From: CAYMLQ01 sp964390795
GTDB taxonomy: Bacteria > Verrucomicrobiota > Kiritimatiellia > RFP12 > UBA1067
Reading direction: 5' to 3'
Assembly (NCBI GenBank): GCA_964390795.1
Contig: CAYMLQ010000058.1
Location: 1 to 21,885 of the forward strand
Length of the DNA: 21,885 bases
In this document: positions 13,384 through 21,003 of the stretch, piece after piece
How positions within the stretch are numbered: the stretch's first letter is position 1
Layout of the letters: every line of letters begins with the position of its first letter
Translations under genes and position numbers: made by a program
The notes under the pieces: generated by a model
Databases searched by the model: none
What the model was told of the DNA's origin: nothing
The model's input: the letters and a program-made list of their open reading frames with translations, nothing else

Positions 13384-14708
13384 GACTGAGCGTCAGATGG
13401 GGAACAGACCTGCTGAGGCGGTTGAGAAGCCCCCCCATCGGCTACCAGCATGGCCGCCGTGCGCGGCTGACGCGCAATTTCCCGATGGTGTGCTGGACTT
13501 ATTATTGGCTCACGGCGCACACGACGCCGCGCCTCTATCTGGTGGGGGTTGTCGGGGTGGGGCCGACGGCCTTGCTGATGTTGGCCGGCTTCGAAAGCCA
13601 TTCGACGGCGGTTGGGTTTGCGGTCATCGGCTGGGTTGTTGCCTGCATGGTGTCCGGGCTCGTCTGCCGGCCGCACGTGAGCGCGGAGTCCAGGATGCCC
13701 GTCCGCGTCGAATGCGGCAGCCGGTTTGAAACGCGCTACGTGGTCCGCAATCACGGACGGCGGGCCGTCCGTGACTTGGGCGTCGACACGCTGATCTTTT
13801 CCGACTGGATGAGCCTGAGGCGGCAGCGGGCGCACCTCGCCGTGTTGCCCGCTGGCGCGGTGGAGTCGTTGTCCGGGTCCGGGCATGCGCTGGCGCGCGG
13901 CGTGTATGCTCTTCCAGCGCTCCGATGCGATTCCTGTTTTCCGTGTGGATTCTGGCGGTGGGGGCGCACGGAGTCCGTCGAGCGGACGCTCTTTGTGTAT
14001 CCGCGGTACACGCGGCTGGAGACGCTGGACATTCCGCTGGGACACCGGCACCGGCAAGAGCTGTCGGCCTCGCGCGACTTGGCTCGCGAGGCGCTGGAGT
14101 TCCACGGCTGCCGCGAGTTCCGCGACGGCGATGCGCTGCGGCATGTGCATCCGCGCTCCTCGGCGCGCGTGGGCATGCCGGTGGTCAAGGAGTTCCAGAC
14201 GGAAGGGCGCTCGCGAACGGCTGTCCTGGTGGACACGCGCGACCGCGGCTGGCTGTCTTCGGCTTGGGCGCGCCTGCGAGGAAACGATCCGGCGGAGGCC
14301 GCTCTCTCGCTGACGGCCGCCATCGTCGACAGCTTGTCGGTGACCGACCGCGTGCTGGAACTGCTGGTGGCGGGCCCTGAAGTTTACCGGTTTGTCAGCA
14401 AGGGGCGCGTCGGCTACCTCGAAGAGGTGCTCGACATCTTGGCGGCGATCGAGCCCTGCCGCGAAGACCCGCTCGACCGCCTTGAACCGCTGCTGTTCGA
14501 GGAGATCCGCTCGATCCAGAGCGTCTGCCTGATCCTGACGGGCTGGGACGCGAGGCGGGAGGCGCTGGTGCGGGACATCGGGGTGTGGGATATCGGGCTC
14601 AAGGTCATGCTTGTGACGGCCGACGGTCTGTCGCCCGCCGGTCTGCCGCCAGAGGTGACGTGCCTCGCGGCCAGCGCCATTTTGCGCGGCGAGGTGCATG
14701 GCCTATGA
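13380..14708 (+). CDS. DUF58 domain-containing membrane protein
   Basis: This 442-residue protein has two likely membrane helices at about 51-70 (RLYLVGVVGVGPTALLMLAG) and 76-96. A beta-rich region follows to about 225, then the DUF58 signature REFRDGDALRHVHPRSSARVGMPVVKEF (about 240-268). The C-terminal half resembles a von Willebrand A-type fold (TAVLVDT, AALSLTAAIVDSLSV). DUF58 proteins almost always pair with MoxR ATPases, as here, and are thought to be its membrane-linked partner; the biochemical role is unknown. ATG 13380 overlaps the moxR TGA, and its own TGA overlaps the next ATG. A cluster of cysteines (RCDSCFPCG, about 182-190) is unusual. Its function is inferred only from context. 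Confidence 0.92.
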   Translation: MRLSVRWGTDLLRRLRSPPIGYQHGRRARLTRNFPMVCWTYYWLTAHTTPRLYLVGVVGVGPTALLMLAGFESHSTAVGFAVIGWVVACMVSGLVCRPHVSAESRMPVRVECGSRFETRYVVRNHGRRAVRDLGVDTLIFSDWMSLRRQRAHLAVLPAGAVESLSGSGHALARGVYALPALRCDSCFPCGFWRWGRTESVERTLFVYPRYTRLETLDIPLGHRHRQELSASRDLAREALEFHGCREFRDGDALRHVHPRSSARVGMPVVKEFQTEGRSRTAVLVDTRDRGWLSSAWARLRGNDPAEAALSLTAAIVDSLSVTDRVLELLVAGPEVYRFVSKGRVGYLEEVLDILAAIEPCREDPLDRLEPLLFEEIRSIQSVCLILTGWDARREALVRDIGVWDIGLKVMLVTADGLSPAGLPPEVTCLAASAILRGEVHGL

Positions 14709-16828
14709 AGCGCGAAGCGACAGAGTGTGTCCGTGCGGTGCCGCCGGGGCGCAACCGCTGGCCCGTAGTATGCGGCGCGCTGGCGCTGCTGTGGTGCGCG
14801 TGGTGGTATTGCCGCGGCGAAGGCCAAGGGTTGCTGATGGTCACGACCGGACTGGCTGCGGTTGCGGTGGCGCTGCCGCACGCGTTGCCGGGAAGCACGC
14901 GCTGGGTGGTCTGGTCTTGGCTGCTGCTGTCGATCGTCTGCCTCGCCGCAAACGTCTCGCGCATCGTTCCGCCCGATAACACGGTGGATGGCGGCCTCAC
15001 GCTGGACCGTATCGTGACCGTCGCCTTTGCCGTGGGTGTGACCGCCCTCTTCTTCCGTCCTAGCGTGCTGGGTGTCACGCTGATCGCGCTGGGCGGGCTG
15101 CCCATGACGATGCTGGTGATCGGGCGAGAGGCTCCGGCGGCGGGCGCGGCGACCGGGTACGAGGCTGTGATTTTGTGGGTGTTTGTGGCGCTGGTGGTCG
15201 CGCTGGACCAGGCGCAGCGGCTGATGCGCGAGCAGCCGGAGGAGCGGCCGACGCTGGTGGGGCCGGAGCTGGCTGTCCGCGGGTGCGTGCTGGGGCTTGT
15301 GCTGGTTTTGGCGTTTGGCCTGCGGGAGCCGATCGGCTTGGCGGCGGTCGAGGCGCAGAAGCGGCTTTTCGGGCTGGTCATGGATGCGGGGCAGGGGCTG
15401 AAGAGAGGCGATGATCTGTCGCTTGGGCAGGCCGTGCCGCTCGATTTCGGAAGTCGCACGCGGGCGATCCTGCTTGTGCAAGCTGAGGCGCTTCCGGGGT
15501 ATTTGCGTGAAAGCGTTTACACCACCTATCATGCCGGACGCTGGCAGGTGGTGAAACCGGGAGGCACCCTGCGTCCGGCAGATGCGGTGGCAGCGGGGGA
15601 CCGCCGGCGCCTGTATCCGCTCGTGCCTTCCGTTTTTGTTGGAACCCGAAGCGCCTGGCAGGTCGAGGTGCTCACCCCCCGGCTGCTGGCCGGCTTCTGC
15701 TTGCCCGGCAATGCGGTGACGCTGACCTGTGAGGGACTGCCGCCCCTGATGGAAACGAACGGCACGGTCGCGGTGAGCGAGGCGTTCCCAGACCGGTACG
15801 AAATCGAGGTGGTCTCGCGTCGCCTGACCGAAAGCGCGTATCCGCAGCCGGTCGGGTTCAGCGACCCGGCGTATCTGGCGGTGCCTCCCGCGTTGGCCGG
15901 TGCGGTTTCCAACTGGGTGGCGGAATGCGCGGGCCTTTCCGATGCGCGGTCGATTCGTGAGGCGATCACGTTGGCGGAGCGTCATTTCGCTGCGAACTTC
16001 TCCTATCAGTTAGGCATTCAGATGAAAGCGGCGCCCGACCCGCTGGTTGACTTCATGCAGCGTCGTGCAGGCGCCTGCACCCATTTCGCCAGTGCGGCGG
16101 CGCTGATGTTCCGCTCCCTTAAGATCCCGTCGCGCCTGGTGTGCGGATATGTGTGCAGCGGTTGGAACCCGTGGCTTGACCGGTGGGTGGTGCGGGAGCG
16201 TGAAGGCCACGCCTGGGTGGAGGCCTGGGACGCTTCTGAGGGAAGGTGGCTGCTGGCAGACCCCACCCCGCCTGAAGGACATCCGATGGCGCTCGACAAG
16301 CCCGGTGCGGTGCGGCTGGCGTTCGATTATCTGCTGGCGGGATGGCGGCGCCTGTTAGCCGGTCTCACGACAGTGAACTTTCTTGCGACCCTCGCCGATG
16401 CCGGAGAGACTTTCTTTCTCTTCCTGTGGCACACGGTGTGGAGCCCGGCTTGCGCGGTGGTGTTGAGCGGATTCGCCGTGATCGGATGGCTGCGCCGGCG
16501 CGTGTCGCGAAGCAGGCTTTCTCCGGAGGAGCGCCTGCGCGCCGAACTGGCGCACGCGATGGCGCGAGTCGAGCGGCACGCGGTGCCGGAGCGGCTGCGC
16601 CGTCTTGCTTCGGAGAGCTGGGAAGCCTGGCTGCAGCGCATGGAGCCCGACGTGCCAGCCGCGCTGTTCGCTGAGTTGCGCGGCTTGACGGAGCGCTATC
16701 AGGACGTGCGCTATCGGGCGGAGCTGGACGCTCCTGCCGCTCAGCGCTGGCTTGGCAGCGTGAGGCAGCGGTGGTCATTCATGCGTGAGGCGAAACACGG
16801 GGTTTGTCGGAAAAAAGGAATCAGATGA
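14705..16828 (+). CDS. TgpA-like membrane transglutaminase
   Basis: This 707-residue protein has the layout of TgpA (DUF3488 plus transglutaminase core plus C-terminal DUF4129-like region). About six hydrophobic helices fill residues 15-225. A large extracytoplasmic domain follows with the papain-like triad Cys458 (RRAGACTHFASAAALMFRSL), His502 (REGHAWVEAWDA) and Asp519 (LLADPTP). A further membrane helix near 580-600 leads to a cytoplasmic tail of about 110 residues. These proteins can act as transglutaminases or proteases. The ATG overlaps the DUF58 TGA, and its TGA overlaps the SGNH gene ATG, so four genes are chained by ATGA overlaps. The active-site residues are intact; the substrate is unknown. 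Confidence 0.92.
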   Translation: MKREATECVRAVPPGRNRWPVVCGALALLWCAWWYCRGEGQGLLMVTTGLAAVAVALPHALPGSTRWVVWSWLLLSIVCLAANVSRIVPPDNTVDGGLTLDRIVTVAFAVGVTALFFRPSVLGVTLIALGGLPMTMLVIGREAPAAGAATGYEAVILWVFVALVVALDQAQRLMREQPEERPTLVGPELAVRGCVLGLVLVLAFGLREPIGLAAVEAQKRLFGLVMDAGQGLKRGDDLSLGQAVPLDFGSRTRAILLVQAEALPGYLRESVYTTYHAGRWQVVKPGGTLRPADAVAAGDRRRLYPLVPSVFVGTRSAWQVEVLTPRLLAGFCLPGNAVTLTCEGLPPLMETNGTVAVSEAFPDRYEIEVVSRRLTESAYPQPVGFSDPAYLAVPPALAGAVSNWVAECAGLSDARSIREAITLAERHFAANFSYQLGIQMKAAPDPLVDFMQRRAGACTHFASAAALMFRSLKIPSRLVCGYVCSGWNPWLDRWVVREREGHAWVEAWDASEGRWLLADPTPPEGHPMALDKPGAVRLAFDYLLAGWRRLLAGLTTVNFLATLADAGETFFLFLWHTVWSPACAVVLSGFAVIGWLRRRVSRSRLSPEERLRAELAHAMARVERHAVPERLRRLASESWEAWLQRMEPDVPAALFAELRGLTERYQDVRYRAELDAPAAQRWLGSVRQRWSFMREAKHGVCRKKGIR

Positions 16829-18018
16829 GAGCAATGATGACGATGGGCGTGGCGCTCTGTGCGGCGGCCGTGTGCGCGGCGACGTACGATCATCATGTCA
16901 ACACGGCAGAAGAGTTCCGCATGCGCGACGGACTGCCGAACCTCTTCGCCAAACTCAAGGCGGGCAAGCCGGTGCGCATCGCCTATCTCGGCGGAAGCAT
17001 CACCGCGGCGGCGGGGTGGAGACCCAAGACGCTGGCGTGGTTCAAGGCGCAGTATCCGAAGGCGGAGATCATCGAGATCAATCCGGCCATTTCCGGCACC
17101 GGCTCCGACTACAGCGCCTGCCGGCTGCAGGGCGACGTGCTGGTTCAGAAGCCCGATCTGATCTTCCTTGAGTGCCGCGTCAACGGCGGGGGCGGCTATG
17201 AGGCGAAGTCGGTTGAGGGCGTCGTGCGGCACATCTGGAAAGACAATCCGATGACCGATATCTGCTTCGTCTACACGCTGCATCAGGGGATGCTGAGGGA
17301 CTTGCAAGCGGGTAAGACGCCGTGGTTCGGTCCCATTCAGGAGCGGGTCGCGAACGCGTACGGCATTCCGACCATCGATCTCGGCGTCGAGATCGCGCAG
17401 CGTGAGAAGGCGGGGGCGCTGATCTTCAAGGGCGACGTGCCGGCGGCGGGAAAGCTGGTCTTTTCGAAAGACGGCGTGCATCCGGGGGATGAGGGCCATA
17501 CGATCTATTGCGAGGTCATCGCCCGCTCGATGCTGAAGATGGAGGCGGCGGGTGTGGCGCAGCCGCGCGCGCTGCCCGCAGCGCTCGAGGCGGCGAACTG
17601 GGAGCAGGCGACCCTGCTGCCGATCACAAACGCGGTGTTGAGCGCGGGGTGGATGCCGGTCGATACGGAGAAAGACCCCGTCTATACCGAAAGCCACGGG
17701 CGCACGCACGCGATGCTGCGCGGCGCAGTCAAGAGCGAGAAGGCCGGCGCGAGCGCCACGGTCAGGTGGAATGGCACGGTGGTGGGCATCAGCGACATCC
17801 CGTACGGCGAACCGTGCGTGCTAGAGGCCGTGGTCGACGGCGGACAGCCGATCATCGCGAAACGCTCCCAGTCGGAAAAAACCAAGCATGCGCGTTTCTG
17901 GTATCTGCCCGAGCAGGCACCGGGCGAGCACACCGTCACGTTTACGGTGAAGGAGCTGCCGTCCGGGCAGTCATTCTACCTGGGGCAGTTTCTGATCGTG
18001 GGCCAGCCAATGAAGTGA
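16825..18018 (+). CDS. Secreted SGNH/GDSL-family hydrolase
   Basis: This 397-residue exported esterase begins with signal peptide MRAMMTMGVALCAAAVCAA. Block I is YLGGSITAAAGW with the nucleophile Ser58. ISGTGSDYSACRLQGDVL contains the block II Gly, and DGVHPGDEGH gives Asp216 and His219 of the catalytic triad. The block III Asn is not certain; LECRVNGGGG is a candidate. After about residue 265 a second beta-rich domain follows (TVRWNGTVVGISDIPYGEP, GEHTVTFTVKELPS), probably for carbohydrate binding. This family acts on acyl esters of polysaccharides or peptidoglycan. The start ATG overlaps the TgpA TGA, so it appears to be part of the moxR cluster. An upstream start at 16804 is possible but would weaken the signal peptide. 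Confidence 0.9.
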   Translation: MRAMMTMGVALCAAAVCAATYDHHVNTAEEFRMRDGLPNLFAKLKAGKPVRIAYLGGSITAAAGWRPKTLAWFKAQYPKAEIIEINPAISGTGSDYSACRLQGDVLVQKPDLIFLECRVNGGGGYEAKSVEGVVRHIWKDNPMTDICFVYTLHQGMLRDLQAGKTPWFGPIQERVANAYGIPTIDLGVEIAQREKAGALIFKGDVPAAGKLVFSKDGVHPGDEGHTIYCEVIARSMLKMEAAGVAQPRALPAALEAANWEQATLLPITNAVLSAGWMPVDTEKDPVYTESHGRTHAMLRGAVKSEKAGASATVRWNGTVVGISDIPYGEPCVLEAVVDGGQPIIAKRSQSEKTKHARFWYLPEQAPGEHTVTFTVKELPSGQSFYLGQFLIVGQPMK

Positions 18019-18082
18019 GGCCTCCGCAGGACGGGCGCTGGCCGGAGCGGGTGAGTCGGAATTTCTAAACGAAGGACGGGCG

Positions 18083-19378
18083 ATGCGTGATACGGTACAT
18101 GTTTCGGGTATCGGCGGAGTCGGGATGAGCGCGCTGGCGCAGGCGCTGCTGGATGAGGGGGTGAGGGTCACGGGGTCGGACCGGCTGCTTGACGCGGGCG
18201 ATCTGACCGAGACGCTGGCGTGCCTGAAGGCGCAGGGCGTGGCGCTCTGTCCGCAGGACGGGTCGGGGGTGACGCCGCAGACGTCGCGGCTGGTGGTGAG
18301 CAGCGCGATCGAGGCTGACAACCCCGAGATGGTGCGGGCGCAGGCGCTGGGTGTTCCCGTGGCGCACCGCGCGGCTGAGCTGGCGCGGCTGACCGAGGGG
18401 CGGCGGCTCATCGCCGTGACGGGCACCTGCGGCAAGAGCACGGTCACGGCCTTGCTGGGCTGCCTGCTGGAGGGCGCGGGGTTCGATCCGTTCGTGGTGA
18501 ACGGGGCGGCTGTGGCGGGCTGGGACGCATGCGGGACGCGCATCGGCTCGGTGCGCAGGGGCGGCGCGTGGGCGGTGATCGAGGCGGACGAGTCGGATAA
18601 GTCGCTGATGGTGTTCAAACCCGAGCACGCGGTCATCACCAACGCATCGGCCGACCATTTCGCGCTGGCCGAGACGCTGGCGCTCTTCGCGGCTTTCCGG
18701 GCGCGCGTGCCGGGCGTGGTGATCGACGGACTTCAGGAGCCGGGCGGCCCGCAGGGCGTGAGGCTGGAGGGGTGGAACGGGTTCTTCACGTTCGAGGGTG
18801 TCGAGTACTGCGTGCCGATGCCCGGCGGGCATAACGTCCACAACGCGTGGCACGCGGTGCGCCTGGCGCGCGCGCTGGGGGCTGCACCCGAGAAGCTGGT
18901 TGCAGCGCTGCGGGGTTTCGGCGGCGTGGAGCGGCGTCTGCAGCGGGTGGGGACGTGCGGCGGCGCGGCGGTGGTCGACGACTACGCGCACAACCCCGAA
19001 AAGCTGGCGGCGGCGTGGACCACGCTGGCGGCGGCGTTTCCGGCGGGCGTGTGCGCGGTGTGGCGGCCGCACGGTTACGCGCCGCTGCGCAAGATGCTGG
19101 AGGGGCTGGTAGAGGTTTTCGCGCGGGTTTGCCGCCCGGTTGACACCCTGCTGCTGCTGCCGGTCTACGATGCGGGCGGCACGGCTGACCGCAGCGTGGG
19201 AAGCGACGTTTTGGCTTCACAGCTCAGCGATAAAGGTGTTACTGTTATTGTTGTTCAGACCTTGGATGTCGCCGAGGATTTATTACGTGCGAAAGCGGTT
19301 CCGGGCGGGGTACTCGTGACGTTCGGCGCGCGAGATCCAGGGCTGCCGCGGCTGGCTGCCCGGCTGGCGGGAGTTTAA
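18083..19378 (+). CDS. MurC/Mpl-type Mur ligase
   Basis: This 431-residue ATP-dependent ligase belongs to the MurC/Mpl branch, which joins L-Ala or a peptide to UDP-MurNAc in peptidoglycan synthesis or recycling. Visible are the N-terminal Rossmann motif VSGIGGVGMSALAQALLDEG, SSAIEADNPEM, the P-loop VTGTCGKST (Lys118), IEADESDKSL, ITNASADH, PGGHNVHNA, GGVERRLQRVG, VVDDYAHNPEKL and VWRPHGYAPL. In typical MurC and Mpl the P-loop is GTHGKTT; here His is Cys116 and the first Thr after Lys is Ser. No other cell-wall synthesis gene of the dcw cluster is near. MurC is usually about 460 residues. So this could be the sole MurC displaced from its cluster, a Mpl-like recycling enzyme, or a paralogue. 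AAGGA lies 9 bases before the ATG. Confidence 0.85.
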   Translation: MRDTVHVSGIGGVGMSALAQALLDEGVRVTGSDRLLDAGDLTETLACLKAQGVALCPQDGSGVTPQTSRLVVSSAIEADNPEMVRAQALGVPVAHRAAELARLTEGRRLIAVTGTCGKSTVTALLGCLLEGAGFDPFVVNGAAVAGWDACGTRIGSVRRGGAWAVIEADESDKSLMVFKPEHAVITNASADHFALAETLALFAAFRARVPGVVIDGLQEPGGPQGVRLEGWNGFFTFEGVEYCVPMPGGHNVHNAWHAVRLARALGAAPEKLVAALRGFGGVERRLQRVGTCGGAAVVDDYAHNPEKLAAAWTTLAAAFPAGVCAVWRPHGYAPLRKMLEGLVEVFARVCRPVDTLLLLPVYDAGGTADRSVGSDVLASQLSDKGVTVIVVQTLDVAEDLLRAKAVPGGVLVTFGARDPGLPRLAARLAGV

Positions 19379-19392
19379 AAGGAGCGTTGCAG

Positions 19393-19968
19393 ATGAAACA
19401 CATGATCAGTTTGGCGTTGGTGTGTCTGATGGCGGCGGGCGTTCAGGCTCAGTCGTGGGCGAAGAAGGACAAGGCGCCCGAGAAGACCAAGGGCTGGCTG
19501 GACAGCTTCGAGCAGGCCAAGAAAGAGTCCGAGGCGTTCAAGCAGCCGATCTTCGCGTTCTTCACGGGCAGCGACTGGTGCGGCTGGTGCATGAAGCTGC
19601 GCAAGGAGGCGCTGGACACGAAAGCGTTCGAAAAATTCGCGGAGGACAACGTGATCCTGTTCGAGGCGGATTATCCGCAGGGCAAGAAGCTCACGGACAA
19701 GGTGGTAAAGCAGAATGACGAGTTGAAAAGCAAGTATGGCGTGCGCGGTTATCCGACCGTTTTCCTGCTCGACGCCAAAGGCGAGCAACTGGGAAAAACG
19801 GGGTATCAGGAAGGCGGCGGCGAGGCGTATGTGACGCACATCAAAGAGCTGCTAGAAAAGGCCGGGGTCAAGACGACGGATAAGCCGGCGGCGGGCAAGG
19901 CGCTCTCGCCGTTTGAGAAGATGAAGGCGGAAAAGGCGGCCAAGGCGGGCGGCGGGGTGAAGGAATAG
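19393..19968 (+). CDS. Secreted thioredoxin-fold protein
   Basis: This 191-residue exported protein begins with signal peptide MKHMISLALVCLMAAGVQA. The thioredoxin-like domain spans about 40-155: QPIFAFFTGSDWCGWCMKL carries the active pair Cys63 and Cys66 as WCGWC, and GVRGYPTVFLLDAKGEQLG has the cis-Pro. The segment before it (WLDSFEQAKKESEAFKQP) fits the DUF255/thioredoxin_7-type subgroup. The C-terminal tail is Lys/Ala-rich and probably disordered. It likely reduces or isomerises disulfides in the periplasm; partners are unknown. GGAG (19381-19384) lies 8 bases before ATG 19393. The gene sits 14 bp after the Mur ligase, and the LpxC-like gene follows within a few bases, so the three are probably one transcript. 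Confidence 0.9.
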   Translation: MKHMISLALVCLMAAGVQAQSWAKKDKAPEKTKGWLDSFEQAKKESEAFKQPIFAFFTGSDWCGWCMKLRKEALDTKAFEKFAEDNVILFEADYPQGKKLTDKVVKQNDELKSKYGVRGYPTVFLLDAKGEQLGKTGYQEGGGEAYVTHIKELLEKAGVKTTDKPAAGKALSPFEKMKAEKAAKAGGGVKE

Positions 19969-19973
19969 TGCAT

Positions 19974-21002
19974 ATGGATTTTTCGTATCCGGTCGGCAGA
20001 GTGTTGGTGGGCGAGACGCAGGCGGTGCGCGACGCGTATGAGCGGCTGAAAGCGCAGCCCGTGGATGTGGCCGATGTGTGCGAGGGCGACGCCGGCTATT
20101 CCGCGCGGCGCACCACGCTGGGCGGGGAGCGGTCGGTGACGGGCCCGGGCACCTTTTACGGGCGCGCGCAGCGTACGCTGACCTTCAAGCCTTCAGATGA
20201 GTATGGCTGGTGGATCGACCGCACGGACCTGGCCGAGCAGTTGAAGACGCTCGTGACGATCCGCAACGTGTGGACTTCGGCGCGCAACATCGTCTTGCGC
20301 AGCGGCAACCCGCACAACTACCTGCGCATGGTCGAGCACATCGTGGCGTTGCGGCTGGGCATGGGCGTGGACGACGTGGTGATCAGCGTCAACTCCGGCG
20401 ACCCGCCGCTCTTCGTCCGCAGCAGCATGGATCTGGTCGAGGCGATCGATCAGGCGGGCATCGTCGAGCGTGATGAGCCCGCGCGCTACGTGACGGTCAA
20501 GGAGCCGGTGACCTTCGGCGGCGACCGCGGCGACTTTCTGACGTTTCTTCCGCCGGAAAACGGCGAGAAGAAGCTGCGGCTCGACTGCGCGATCGACTTC
20601 AATTCGATCATCGGCAAGCAGCGCATCGTTTTCGACGTGACGCCCAAGACGTTCCGCTACGGCGCGTTCGCCCGCACCAACGCCTCCCACTCGCAGATGA
20701 GGATGGTACACCTGTTCGGTTTCCTGATGGCCGACACGCGCAACCTCGGCTACACGACCGACAACATCCTGATCCACGGCAAGAAGAAGTTTCACGGCGA
20801 GCCGCGCTTCGTCCAAGAGCGCAGCGGCAAGGCCTTGGAGCCGGCATGGCACCGCGCCACACTGGACCTGCTGGCCGCGATCGCGCTAATCGACACCGGC
20901 CGCTTCGTGGGCCGCGTGGTCTCTTACCGCGCGGGCCACACGCTCGACGTGCGCGCCATCGGCCAGCTCTACCTGCACGACCTGCTGACGCCGGTGAAGT
21001 AG
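19974..21002 (+). CDS. LpxC-like deacetylase, divergent
   Basis: This 342-residue protein resembles UDP-3-O-acyl-GlcNAc deacetylase, the zinc enzyme that commits to lipid A synthesis. Matching segments are YLRMVEHIVALRLGMGVDDV (EH, His122), VDLVEAIDQAGI-type helix, FDVTPKTFRYGAFARTNA, GYTTDNILIHG, EPAWHRATLDLLAAIAL (His293, Asp298) and SYRAGHTLD (His322). Two features differ from LpxC: the DGSA motif after the EH helix is replaced by FVRSS, and His293 and Asp298 are five residues apart where E. coli LpxC has four (H238/D242). The first 95 residues are not clearly LpxC-like. It may be a lineage variant of LpxC or a paralogue with another substrate. The ATG at 19974 has AAGGA 9 bases upstream; a GTG at 19968 overlaps the previous stop and is the alternative. 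Confidence 0.8.
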   Translation: MDFSYPVGRVLVGETQAVRDAYERLKAQPVDVADVCEGDAGYSARRTTLGGERSVTGPGTFYGRAQRTLTFKPSDEYGWWIDRTDLAEQLKTLVTIRNVWTSARNIVLRSGNPHNYLRMVEHIVALRLGMGVDDVVISVNSGDPPLFVRSSMDLVEAIDQAGIVERDEPARYVTVKEPVTFGGDRGDFLTFLPPENGEKKLRLDCAIDFNSIIGKQRIVFDVTPKTFRYGAFARTNASHSQMRMVHLFGFLMADTRNLGYTTDNILIHGKKKFHGEPRFVQERSGKALEPAWHRATLDLLAAIALIDTGRFVGRVVSYRAGHTLDVRAIGQLYLHDLLTPVK

Positions 21003-21003
21003 G

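Noticed and set aside
13116..14699. Long minus-strand open frame opposite the DUF58 gene (527 codons)
   Set aside because: Antisense of a well-supported gene with no recognisable motif; length reflects high GC and few stop codons.
14414..15985. Minus-strand open frame opposite the transglutaminase (523 codons)
   Set aside because: Antisense artefact; the plus-strand protein has an intact catalytic triad.
18019..18082. Possible hairpin between the SGNH gene and the Mur ligase
   Set aside because: Only CTCCG/CGGAG (5 bp, loop about 16) can pair and no T run follows.
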